DNA of 64,000 nucleotides from contig CBDDCD010000001.1 in NCBI GenBank assembly GCA_965226025.1, positions 1,674,001-1,738,000 on the forward strand, given 5' to 3'. The notes beneath the pieces are model-generated. The model searched no databases. It saw only the letters and a program-made list of their open reading frames with translations, and had not been told where the DNA came from. The stretch is from Moanibacter sp965226025. GTDB lineage: Bacteria > Verrucomicrobiota > Verrucomicrobiia > Opitutales > UBA2987. Of the stretch, positions 52,448 through 60,834 are shown piece after piece. Position 1 is the first letter of the stretch. Each line of letters starts with the position of its first letter. Made by a program: the position numbers and the translations under genes.

Positions 52448-53344
52448 ATGACCCAAAACTCAATTGACCCTCCCGTCATTCTCATAACCGGAAGCACCAG
52501 CGGATTCGGCCGGCTCACCGCCGAACTGCTCGCCTCTGAGGGATACCGTGTCTTCGCCACTATGCGCGAAATCGATGGGCGCAACGCTGAGCCGGCCAGG
52601 GAACTGGAGGCCCAGTCAATACAAAACGGCACCACCTTGGAAGTCATTGAGCTCGACGTCACCAGCGAGGAATCAATCGAGCGCGCGGTTGCCGGAATCC
52701 TGGAGTCAGCCGGCCGGATCGACGTGGTCATCAACAATGCCGGTATCGGTTCCGGTGGATTGCTTGAATGCTTTACCCTCGACCAGGTTCAGACCATGTT
52801 CGACGTCAACACTTTCGGACCCTTGCGAGTCAACCGGGCCGTCCTACCCTCCATGCGGAAACGCCAATCCGGGCTCCTTATTCACATCTCCAGCGCCGCC
52901 GGCAGGTTGTATTTTCCAACCCTCGGAATCTACAACGCCACCAAATACGCAACCGAAGCGATCTCCGAGTGCTACGCAGAGGAATTGCGGTCTTTCCAAA
53001 TTGATTCGATCTGCATCGAACCGGGAGCATTCCCCACCGATGTGGGAGCCAACGCCGTCGTCGCCGCTGACTCGGACCGCGTCCAGGATTACGGTGAAAC
53101 CGCCCTCCTCCCGCATAAAATAGGAGAGGGATTCGGGAGGATCTTCTCCGGACCCAATGCACCCGACCCGATGGATGTCCCTCGCTCCATTTTGGACCTC
53201 ATTCGAACCGATCCGGGTAAGCGGCCCCTTCGCGTCGTTGTCGGCGACTATGCAACTCATGGAATCGAGGAACTGAACCGCCATACCGAACGTATCCAGC
53301 GCGAATTCGCCCATTCCCTCAAAGAGCAGTTTGGTCTGTCTTGA
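52448..53344 (+). CDS. Short-chain dehydrogenase/reductase (classical SDR)
   Basis: 298 residues. Rossmann entry ILITGSTSGFGRLTAELLAS with TGxxxGxG at 14-21, DVTSEESI acid, INNAGIG at about 95, catalytic Ser in IHISSAAGR near 148 and YNATKYA (Tyr162, Lys166), then IEPGAFPTDVG. All catalytic residues are present. ATMRE after the second strand suggests NADP preference (Arg), an inference. The C-terminal part is longer than the shortest SDRs and like those acting on bulky ketones or steroids. No clear operon partner. Confidence 0.92.
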   Translation: MTQNSIDPPVILITGSTSGFGRLTAELLASEGYRVFATMREIDGRNAEPARELEAQSIQNGTTLEVIELDVTSEESIERAVAGILESAGRIDVVINNAGIGSGGLLECFTLDQVQTMFDVNTFGPLRVNRAVLPSMRKRQSGLLIHISSAAGRLYFPTLGIYNATKYATEAISECYAEELRSFQIDSICIEPGAFPTDVGANAVVAADSDRVQDYGETALLPHKIGEGFGRIFSGPNAPDPMDVPRSILDLIRTDPGKRPLRVVVGDYATHGIEELNRHTERIQREFAHSLKEQFGLS

Positions 53345-53752
53345 ATTCGCCCCGGTTTCTTTGCCCTCCTTTACGCGGACTCGCCGATTCAGCGCCCACA
53401 CCAGCCGGAAGAATTGCTAATCCGGTCCAGCCACCCGCCCGCCGCCTACGGCCCGAACAGGTGGTCCGTGTCCTCCGGACGCGGAACGCGCTAGGTCGGT
53501 AAATTGAGCTTTTCCGCGTCCCAGTCAGAATCCATACTGCCGGGAACTTCCGATAACGAGAGTGTCAATATAAAAGTTCTGTCCCTTTTAAGATCTGGCG
53601 TTGGCTCCGAGAGGGATCCCCTTGGCGGGCGCACAGTCGAAACTCCCGCAATGGCAACGGTGAGTTCAACCCACTTCTTCGAATTGGGCGTGGCAAGATC
53701 GCGGAGAAACGTCAGTACCGCCTTGGGAAATCCGGAAAAATTACGGCCTTAC
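53345..53752. other. Convergent spacer, no gene seen
   Basis: About 400 bases between the SDR and SGNH gene stops. A GC-rich palindromic word (GGTCCGTGTCCTCCGGACGC, about 53462) resembles the loop of family S; nothing else is clear. Confidence 0.4.
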
Positions 53753-54793
53753 TCATTGCCATCTACGAATCAACCCTTCGTCTTCCAGACACCTGAACAG
53801 GGCCAAGGCGATGATGCTATGTACCAAGGCGGAAGGGTGAGGATCTTCCTTACTCAGTGGCCAGACCGCCTTGGTATCCAGATTCTGTTCTTCGGCATAC
53901 TTCTCCCACACCGGAGTGGTCTCGACTAAGTAGAAACCCAACTCCCTGCCGATCTCCTTGACAAAATCGGGCAGATCAACCTGGGACAGGACGGCAACTT
54001 CAAAATTGTGTTTACGGCTGAGGGCTTTTAGCTCTCTCATCGCAACATAGTAGGCATCCAGTCCGACCATATCCTCGTACTCTTTTGGGACCTTCCTGGG
54101 GTCGGACTCAAATTCGGTGCGGGGCGAAAGTAGTGGCACTTTTATCAATGTACCCCAACCCAGTGTTCTCCTGAAGAATTCAAGCATGAACAACTGGTCC
54201 GAGGCGAAATAGTTCTCCTTCTTGCTGATGAAGTTAGGTAGCTGAAGATCGTTCCCCACAAAATCGATTATTACGATCGCGGGACTGTAGGCTAACCCTT
54301 CTTCTTTCAGGGTCTCCACTTCCATAGTCGTATTGTATCCGGGAACTCCTGTATTGATCACCTCCCAGAAAGTCTCCGGATAGCGCGAACGCAGCATCCT
54401 GGAAAGAACTGACAAATAGGTCTCATTGTCCTTCACGCCCCAGCCGAACATGACTGAATCGCCAATGCCGACGATTCGGGTCGATCGCGATCCCTTGGCA
54501 ATTTGAACCGGATCTCCTCTAAACCTATTGGCGTTTGTTGTAATTGGCTGATCTCTAAATACGACCGCCAGGTTGGGTTTAAGTCTGTAGACAATTCGCG
54601 GATTGCCGCTCATCTGGATTATTCCACTGAAGGCAACTCTCTCTCCCGCCTCTGGCAGATTTCGAGTCCAGTCTATTTCTTCCAGTGTTTTGGTTTCGTT
54701 TCGATAAGCAAATAAACGAAATCCAACCTCTACGAGAAAGAGAGTGATTGTTACGGAAGTTCCGATCAGGAGAAGCTTTCGAAATCTTGTCAT
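53753..54793 (-). CDS. SGNH/GDSL-type hydrolase, membrane-anchored
   Basis: 346 residues from the ATG at 54793 (an upstream start at 54832 is possible). A signal-anchor (LLLIGTSVTITLFLVEVGFRL) precedes the hydrolase: block I IVGIGDSVMFGWGV with nucleophile Ser near residue 112, block II-like NTGVPGYNTTME, block III FVGNDLQL, and block V DPHPSALVHSIIALALF with the Asp-x-x-His pair (DPHPS). So the catalytic set is complete. Likely an acyl or acetyl esterase acting outside the cytoplasm, perhaps on a polysaccharide; substrate unknown. Confidence 0.85.
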   Translation of the reverse strand: MTRFRKLLLIGTSVTITLFLVEVGFRLFAYRNETKTLEEIDWTRNLPEAGERVAFSGIIQMSGNPRIVYRLKPNLAVVFRDQPITTNANRFRGDPVQIAKGSRSTRIVGIGDSVMFGWGVKDNETYLSVLSRMLRSRYPETFWEVINTGVPGYNTTMEVETLKEEGLAYSPAIVIIDFVGNDLQLPNFISKKENYFASDQLFMLEFFRRTLGWGTLIKVPLLSPRTEFESDPRKVPKEYEDMVGLDAYYVAMRELKALSRKHNFEVAVLSQVDLPDFVKEIGRELGFYLVETTPVWEKYAEEQNLDTKAVWPLSKEDPHPSALVHSIIALALFRCLEDEGLIRRWQ

Positions 54794-54819
54794 TGTTGCG
54801 TCAAGCGACGTCCGAGCGA

Positions 54820-55242
54820 TCAGGGATTCCACGATAAGATTGGACTACCCGAGAACGAACATACCGGCCTCGCAAAGTAGGAGGATTCGAGGGTGAAGCA
54901 ATTCGGGAATTTCTGCTTTACTGTCGCCGGCACCTCCCAGAAAGGCATCGGAGGGACCAGCGTCCCGACAAACACCAGCGTCTTGGCGAGGAGAAAACTG
55001 AAGAAGCCAAGAAAGACGAGGATTCGAGCTCGCTTCGCACCCCAGATTTCAGAAACGGCATCGGTGCAAGGAAAAGTAATTGCGTGCGTAAAAGCGCCGT
55101 AGCTGAAAGCAATAGTACCGAGACCAAACCACTCCAGACTGAGGGGAATGAGTTTGATGGTCAGCATCGGCATCATTCCCCAAACCCCGACGTAGATCCC
55201 AAGCAGAATGTAGAATCGGTTCTCTGAGTACCTCTGGGACAT
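54820..55242 (-). pseudogene. VUT-family (YhhQ-like) queuosine-precursor transporter, truncated
   Basis: The first 90 residues match the family: NRFYILLGIYVGVWGMMPML, GTIAFSYGAFTHAITFPCTD, AVSEIWGAKRARILVFLGFF. The frame continues to PPMPFWEVPATVKQKFPNCF and then into unrelated sequence, stopping at 54820; a neighbouring frame shows HPRILLLCEAGMFVLG like the next family helix before a stop. The usual length is about 220 residues, so the last helices are missing and a frameshift is present. Confidence 0.72.
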
Positions 55243-55332
55243 GTTTCAGATCCTTCAAATTAGACTGCGTTCCCATTGCTCAATGAATTGTAAATAAGTT
55301 ACATCGGGGTAGTAGCTTAAAATCCTAACAAT

Positions 55333-55560
55333 CCTCAGGACAAGCCTGGGGGATTTGCTTCTTGTGAGCTCGGGATTCGGTAGTTTGAGTATCTAATAAA
55401 ACCCCACGGCAAGCGTGAGGGATTGTCCCGCGGCTACTTCCTTTTATGAGCAAGGGCAGGGATTCGGCTACCCCACGGACTTGCCCCGTGGTGAATAAGG
55501 CTTCCTCGCTAAGCCAGATCAGTCCCAGTGCCGACAGATCCCCCAGGCTTGCCCTGGGGA
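55333..55560. repeat. Four related mini-hairpins (CCCCAGGCTTGCCCTGGGG type)
   Basis: CCTCAGGACAAGCCTGGGGG at 55333, CCCCACGGCAAGCGTGAGGG at 55402, CCCCACGGACTTGCCCCGTG at 55471 and CCCCCAGGCTTGCCCTGGGG at 55541. Spacing is close to 70 bases each time. All fold as short stems with a CAAGC or CTTGC loop, alternating in orientation. They fill the 444-base spacer before the oxygenase remnant. Confidence 0.75.
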
Positions 55561-55686
55561 GAGTTCAGGATTCTCGGCTAAATACCCAAATTCGACAATT
55601 CTTCCGACGGACCAACTTCCCGTTTGACACTCATTCCCGGCAAACTTCACTGATTGCACTGCACTGTGCCGCGGAACAATTTCGCT

Positions 55687-56345
55687 ATGAACATTCCCAG
55701 AAGAGAATCCCGCATTCCCCTGATCGACATGGATCCTTTCCTCCAGGGCTCGGAAGAGCAGAGGCGGGAGGTCGCCGATGAATTTTATGAGGCGGCTCAT
55801 GAAGTCGGTTTTCTCTATTTGAAGAATTTCGGGATCGAACCCCAGTTCATTAACGAGGCCTTTCAGCTAAGCCAGTCATTTTTCGGCTCCAACGATAAAC
55901 ATACCGGTCTTTGCCAAACCTTGCGCTATTTGAATAATCCCCCGGCAGTAGTCCAAAGACCGGACAACTGGGAGCCGGCGAGCACTCGGATTACGGAACC
56001 CTGACCCTCCTCTTTCAGGACACCAAAGGTGGCCTCCAAGTAAAGAATGTTGAAGGTGAATGGATCGACGCCACACCCATTTCCGGAACCGTCGTCATCA
56101 ATACCGGAGACCTCATGGCTCGATGGAGCAACAACCTTTTCCGATCCACTTCCCACAGAGTCACACCGCGTCCCGAAGCCGCGTCTTCCGGCCGACAATC
56201 GATCGCCTTCTTTAGCGATCCCGATCCGAATGTTATGATCGAAACCTTCCCCAGCTGTATCACCGAAGACCTTCCCGAGAAGTACAAACCCATCACAGCC
56301 GGAGAGCATATCCAGGAACGGATCTTGGCTTCGCAGAGAAAGTGA
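55687..56345 (+). pseudogene. 2-oxoglutarate/Fe(II) oxygenase (IPNS-like) remnant
   Basis: The first frame begins IPLIDMDPFLQGSEEQRREV and EAAHEVGFLYLKNFGI, the N-terminal DIOX_N domain. It then jumps from SQSFFGSNDKHTGLCQTLRY to a region that normally comes about 100 residues later, so an internal deletion is likely. It loses phase after QRPDNW, and another frame carries GAGEHSDYGTLTLLFQDTKG (iron ligands HxD), VINTGDLMARWSNNLFRST, and SHRVTP (third ligand His) to the stop at 56345. Deletion plus frameshift: inactive. Confidence 0.82.
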
Positions 56346-56471
56346 ACCGATCGTGATCCTCCGGATCCTTTCATAGCTACCCAGACTCCCCTGCCGGGAC
56401 CGGAAATTTCCCAATCCGGCTCTTTTTGCTTGCCAAATCGACATTCTTAATTTTCAGTATATGCAGAAACT

Positions 56472-56849
56472 TTGATTACTTCGAAATATAAAGTCGGCCA
56501 GGTACCTCGAGGAGTTCTGTATTATGACGGGACCTGTGGGTTCTGTTGCAAGTGGGCGGATCGGGTTCGAGGTTTGTTGGGACGCCGAGGAGTTGCGCTA
56601 GCCGTATTTGCCAATGGGAAGAAGGAGGAAGAGATGCGACTGCACTGGGGGGATGGAGGTGTCTTTGGGGGGGTTGATGTGATGCTACGGCTATCGAGAG
56701 AAATATGGTGGGCGTGGCCCCTGCGTCCATTTTCGAAAATCCCCGGAGTGATGTGGCTGATGAGTCGGCTCTACGGATGGTTGGCGAAACGCCGCCACTG
56801 TTGGGGAGGGGCGTGTCGGGGACTGGGGAGAGTGAGCAGTAAACGGTGA
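56472..56849 (+). CDS. DCC-family (DUF393) thiol-disulfide oxidoreductase-like protein
   Basis: 125 residues. The motif VLYYDGTCGFCCKWADRV near residues 15-32 holds the CxxC of the DCC family, followed by GGVDVMLRLSREIWWAWPLR and MWLMSRLYGWLAKRR, the usual helical second half. The start is a TTG at 56472 with no clear ribosome site; no ATG is available before the conserved strand. The function of the family is not settled; redox activity is inferred from the CxxC. Confidence 0.8.
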   Translation: MITSKYKVGQVPRGVLYYDGTCGFCCKWADRVRGLLGRRGVALAVFANGKKEEEMRLHWGDGGVFGGVDVMLRLSREIWWAWPLRPFSKIPGVMWLMSRLYGWLAKRRHCWGGACRGLGRVSSKR

Positions 56850-57193
56850 AATTCGTCCCTGGAAACCCGCATCAGCAGTGAAGTTTCAGGTTAGTGTTCA
56901 GGAGATTCACACTTCGTCCCCACACTTCGTCCACGACGCTTAGTCTTTCCACTTAGTCCTACGGCTGACACCTGAAACACGAACAATCCAACGCACAACG
57001 CCCAACATCCAACGTCCAATGCAAGATTCGATGGACGATTTGTCGGAAAGTCTCGGTTCTTCAATCAAGGCCTTGGTCACCATACCAATAAACCTGAGCG
57101 TTGGGCGTTGGGCCTTCTCCCCTCCAGAAAACAGCCACCTCGAAAACAGATCTCGTGACACCAGAACGTCAAATCTCGACATCTGATCGTTGC
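56850..57193. other. Spacer with dispersed phrases
   Basis: Contains the inverted copy of the CTGAAACTTCACTG...CGGGTTTCC unit (about 56861-56890), short words CACTTCGTCC (twice, about 56910-56935), and CAACGCCCAACATCCAACGT (about 56995) whose inverse GTTGGGCGTTGGGC lies at 57099-57112. No gene seen. Confidence 0.5.
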
Positions 57194-57314
57194 ATGGAGG
57201 CTCGAGCGCGCATGCTCTCGGTTTTGGGTGAACCCCTCCTGATCGCTGACTGGGAAAGGGTACTGTTCATTCACTACGAGGTCGACCCCGAATTGCTCCA
57301 GCGGGCGGTGCCTT
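57194..57314 (+). pseudogene. DUF2071 (YqjF-like) gene, 5' part, interrupted by an IS
   Basis: From the ATG at 57194: MEARARMLSVLGEPLLIADW, ERVLFIHYEVDPELLQRAVP, the N-terminus of a DUF2071 protein of about 250 residues. The coding sequence continues at 59219 after the IS with YELDLFQGRAFVSLVAF; joining across the 8-bp repeat GGTGCCTT restores the family reading QRAVPYELDLFQGRAF. Confidence 0.85.
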
Positions 57315-59210
57315 TACGGTGTTTTGATTCTCGGGACATTAGGTGATGATATTGATGGCCTTGTGTAGGTTGAAGGTGAAATGATCACAGAGGGCAGGGG
57401 TGGATTCGAAGCCCATGGTAGATTTGAGGCTAAGAACCAGTTGCCTGCAAGCAGCCAGGATTCTGGCTGCGTTATGGTTACGGATCATACATCGATCTTC
57501 ATCGAAGAAGCGATCTCTGGGGTAGTGGTTTTTGTTTTCGATGGCCCAGTGGTTGCGGATTTTCGATAGGAACTGAGGAGGGCTCAAGTCGGTGGGATCG
57601 CGGCTGCTGACATAGTAGGAGCGTTCCGAGGAAGGTTTCGCTTTGTTAGGATAATGGAAGGTGCGTTGGACAGAGGCGAACTGACGAGCATGAGGCAAGC
57701 CAAGGGAGGGAGCGCTTAGAGGATGGGTTGCTATTTGACGAATCTCCAGGCGGCCATGGTCCTTATCTACGGTTTGGTGGACAAAAAGGGGGAGGGGCCG
57801 AAAAGATTCTTTGCGTCTTGATGCATGGTGGGTTGGTTGTCTTTGATCTGGATGATATAGTCAGCGCTGAGTTCTTCGACCACGATGTGGGCCGTTTCTT
57901 TTTGGTTATGCATGGCGTCGAAGGTGAAGGTGGATCCGTCCATGGCCGGCATCTTGCGCAGGAGAGTTTGGGCGGCGGTGATCTCGTTGGATTTGTCGGC
58001 GGTAGCGACTTGGGCAATCGTTTGAGCGCTTTGATGATCGACCGCGGCCACCAGGTGCAAGGCCTTGGCCGGTTCTTTGTCAGTGCCTTTGAGAGTCTTA
58101 CCGTCAACCGCAATATCGCGGGGCAAACGGCCCTCGGGCGAGGCTATGAATTGGGTGAGGATTTGATCGAAAAGCTCGGCCTCGACGTTTTGCAACACCC
58201 GGTAGAAGACATCATAGCAGGGGGCCTGAAAACGGCTTGTTTTGGGGTTTTTCCAGGAGCGTAAGGCGCGCAGTTGGGCTTGATTGAGGTGATGGGCCAG
58301 GCGCACGATCTCCTTGAGGTTGTGTTTGCCGCAGAGGGTGCCGAGCACAATCATACTCAAGACCGTGGCGAGTCGATAGCGACGGCCCGCTTTTCGACGG
58401 AAGTCTTCGATCTGGTGGAAGCGTTCCCAGAGGCTTGTCATCTGTTCCACTTTGAGGCAGACCGCATGGGAGTTGTCGTTGGCATTGAGGGCCTCACGGT
58501 GTGCCTTGGGCAAGGGCCCTGGCGAGCGCAGCAGTTGCAGAGCATCAGCCCGCAGGGGTTTGACCCAGATCTGCTTGGGGCGCTCATGGCGTTCATAGAA
58601 ATCTTCCCGCTGTCGACCATATCCCGCGCTCAAGCCCAAAGGAGTCCACCCGCTCGCCTTGTAGCAAGTGCCTCGGTGGATCTGTGGGTCCACGAAAGTT
58701 TCCGCTACCAAGGGGCGATAGGCAAAGGCCTGCTCCCAGTGATCGGCCAAGACTCTCAGGCACATCGCCAACGTCTTGGAGGCCAGATTGGCCAGCTTGA
58801 GCCCGGGCAGAATGAGAAAACGCCGGTTCTGCACCACCAGTTTCAAGCGCGCATGCCGTCGCGCCCCATCCCAGCCGATCCAGCCGTCTCGATCCTTCAG
58901 CCGGTAGCTAGCCGCTCCCCACAGCAAAAGACACACCCATTGCCCGTCGATCAAAGCCACATAGCGCAGGGTCTCTCCCGCGCTCCCCGCACTGTGCAAA
59001 TAATGATGTTGGATCAAAAGATCATTGAATCGCTCCTGCTCTTCGGGCAAGATCAGACGCAGAGTTAGACGATCTATCGAAGGAGTCAGATGGTAAGATC
59101 TTTTGTCTTTCATACCATCTTGGCATGACTGATTCCCTCGGGTTTGTCTAGCTCTTTTTTTATCTTTTTGCCTATCAGCCACTTCCTCCCCAGAAAACTT
59201 TCACCCTGGA
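57315..59210 (-). mobile_element. ISAs1-type insertion sequence, flanked by GGTGCCTT duplications
   Basis: The direct repeat GGTGCCTT occurs at 57307-57314 and 59211-59218. The interrupted DUF2071 gene fixes the boundaries to within a base or two. The ends are only weakly inverted (GGTGTTTTGATTCTCGGG left; GGGTGAAAGTTTTCTGGGG on the complement of the right end). The element is 1896 bp and carries a transposase in two frames. Confidence 0.85.
57339..59182 (-). pseudogene. ISAs1-family transposase with N-terminal DruA/DUF4338 domain, frameshifted
   Basis: About 615 residues in two frames. Residues 30-240 form a DUF4338 (DruA-like) domain: LILPEEQERFNDLLIQHHYL, GETLRYVALIDGQWVCLLLW, RLKLVVQNRRFLILPG, LVAETFVDPQIHRGTCYKAS. 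Then the ISAs1 part: LWERFHQIEDFRRKAGRRYR, MIVLGTLCGKHNLKEIVRLA, and the catalytic VDGKTLKGT, FDAMHNQKETA. The frame stops at 57767 (PFLSTKP). One base off, the homology goes on as HQTVDKDHGRLEIRQIATHP to RSYYVSSRDP, NHWAIENKNHYPRDRFFDED (third acid) and the stop at 57339. The break is in CCCCCTTTTT (A5G5 at 57783-57792 on the plus strand). DruA is a component of the Druantia defence system; here it is part of a transposase. Confidence 0.82.
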
Positions 59211-59218
59211 GGTGCCTT

Positions 59219-59844
59219 ACGAACTGGATCTGTTCCAGGGTCGGGCATTCGTGAGTCTGGTCGCCTTCACGATGCGAGGGATGAGGTTTCGGTGGGGAGG
59301 GAAAATAACCCGACTGCTATCGAAGCCGGTTGCCTCCAACCCGTTTCTCAATGTCCGCACCTATGTTCGAAGCGAAGGCGAGCCGAGCATCCATTTCATG
59401 AGAGAATGGTTGCCGAATCGATTCGCAGTCCTGTGTGGTCCCTTGACCTATTCCCTTCCCTACAGGCATGGACATCTGTGCTATGAGCATGTGCACGATT
59501 TCGGGCGTCTAACCGGAACCGTTGAGACGGCCGGTGGACACCTGATCTACGAGGCAGTGACGAAATCTGGCCCCGTTTCATTGTGTCGCGAGGGTTCCCT
59601 GGATGAATTCCTCATCGAACGCTACACCGCCTACACGGCCATGCGAGGGATCCTTCGGTTCTTTCGAGTCTGGCACGAATCGTGGCCTCTTCTTGACGTG
59701 GAAATGATTCGACTCGAGAATAAACTATCTCATCTCGTGCCGGGCGGTGTCGACTGGGGACCGGGGGCTGAGCTTGTTGGAGCCAGCTACTCCCCCGGGC
59801 TGCAAAGGGTCTGGATGGGTCGACCCCATCGGGTGGGCGGATAA
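59219..59844 (+). pseudogene. DUF2071 (YqjF-like) gene, 3' part
   Basis: Continuation of the gene starting at 57194: YELDLFQGRAFVSLVAFTMR, NVRTYVRSEGEPSIHFMREW, LPYRHGHLCYEHVHD, FLIERYTAYTAMRG, HESWPLLDVEMIRLENKL, GASYSPGLQRVWMGRPHRV, the remaining domain up to the normal C-terminus. Without the IS the protein would have about 249 residues. A GTG at 59213 could start a truncated product, but the first strand would be missing. The function of this family is unknown. Confidence 0.85.
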
Positions 59845-60046
59845 CCGAAAGGCTGACTTTGGCAGACGATGGGATTGAAGAGGATGAGGAAGACGAGGAG
59901 GAAGATACAAATTCATCCGTTCCACCTGGTCCTCAAAGTTCAGTTATTTCTTTGATCTCAAAGCTATCTGCAGTATCCTCAACCTCATCGAACCGGAAGA
60001 GCTATTCAAGATCGTTCCCATCTTTAAGGGGCTGACCAACGAGGCA

Positions 60047-60439
60047 TTGGAAACCCTTACGCAACAGATCCGTACCCTCGATTACTCTCCCGGCAACGTG
60101 GTGATCAGTGAGGGCACCATCGGTGACACACTCTACATCGTTTCAGAAGGATCGGCCGAAGTGGTCGTAAACCTGGAGACGGACCATGAGAAGGTCCTCG
60201 CTACCCTGAGACAGGGAGACATTGTCGGAGAGATGTCCCTCATAGAAAGCGTGGCGCGAACCGCTTCCGTGCGCGCCATCGAGGAACCTACCATTCTCTA
60301 TGCCCTCCATAAGTCCGACCTCCACCGTCTCTTTAAGAGAATGCCACAACAGTTCTCCCTCCTTATCCTCAATATCGCACGTATCATTTGCCGCCGACTC
60401 AGAACCATCGACCAACTCTACGCCGCCAGGGCGAACTAG
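60047..60439 (+). CDS. Cyclic-nucleotide-binding-domain protein (Crp-type sensor domain only)
   Basis: 130 residues from a TTG at 60047. The phosphate-binding cassette is clear: YSPGNVVISEGTIGDTLYIV, ATLRQGDIVGEMSLIESVAR, TASVRAIEEPTIL, with Glu and Arg of GEMSLI...RTASVRA. No DNA-binding domain follows. The same frame is open upstream and looks like protein back to about 59939 (YFFDLKAICSILNLIEPEEL, FKIVPIFKGLTNEAL), but contains no usable start codon, so the 5' end appears damaged or starts in another frame. The TAG stop is inside the CTAG end of repeat Q2. Confidence 0.7.
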   Translation: METLTQQIRTLDYSPGNVVISEGTIGDTLYIVSEGSAEVVVNLETDHEKVLATLRQGDIVGEMSLIESVARTASVRAIEEPTILYALHKSDLHRLFKRMPQQFSLLILNIARIICRRLRTIDQLYAARAN

Positions 60440-60504
60440 GAGTCTGTCGGACGAACCCGGTCAGTTGCGAAGCAATCGAACGTCAAAGTCCGACAGCCTC
60501 CTAG
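60436..60504. repeat. CTAG-bounded palindromic repeat, family Q copy 2
   Basis: Ends CTAGGAGTCTGTCGGAC and GTCCGACAGCCTCCTAG (inverted, one mismatch), 69 bp. Internal CAATCGAACGTCAAAGT matches CAATTGAACGTCAAAGT in copy 1 (7666-7733) in the same orientation. The left CTAG provides the stop codon of the cyclic-nucleotide protein. Confidence 0.85.
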
Positions 60505-60621
60505 TGTAAAAAAACCGTAAAGCTGAGCTCGTTGTTAAAGTGGCTTGAGGAACCGTCGATAAGCTGAGTAAGGAGCGGGTTGAACTGCATCAACCGGATC
60601 CGGAAAAGAAAGGGGAAAAGG

Positions 60622-60816
60622 ATGAGGAAGGCGGGAGATTTGCCACGACTGAGCGACTACAAGAGAACCCAGGGGAAAGCGATCCGCAGTCTTAGGCGCA
60701 AGCTGCAGCGGTCCTTCAAGCAGCACCTGACGAACGAGGAAGTGGCGGAGTATTGGTCACATAGCCGCTACGGGGACTACTTCAAATCACATACTCTAGA
60801 ACTCTTCCGGACGTAG
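60622..60816 (+). CDS. Small basic protein, unknown function
   Basis: 64 residues from the ATG at 60622, preceded by GGGGAAAAGG. Basic helix (KRTQGKAIRSLRRKLQRSFK) and an acidic-aromatic end (NEEVAEYWSHSRYGDYFKSH). No family recognised. The stop lies in the loop of a terminator hairpin. It could be a remnant of a larger gene, but the start signals look reasonable. Confidence 0.45.
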   Translation: MRKAGDLPRLSDYKRTQGKAIRSLRRKLQRSFKQHLTNEEVAEYWSHSRYGDYFKSHTLELFRT

Positions 60817-60834
60817 TTCGGAAGAGTTCTAGAG
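60794..60834. terminator. Bidirectional hairpin between the small basic gene and the glycosyltransferase
   Basis: Perfect 16-bp arms CTCTAGAACTCTTCCG and CGGAAGAGTTCTAGAG with a 9-base loop, located where two genes converge. No long T tract, so termination strength is uncertain. Confidence 0.6.

Noticed and set aside
55333..55560. CRISPR-like regular hairpins
   Set aside because: Repeat units diverge in sequence and orientation alternates; spacers are not of the CRISPR kind.
58274..59068. 264-aa plus-strand frame
   Set aside because: Antisense to the ISAs1-type transposase; no domain.
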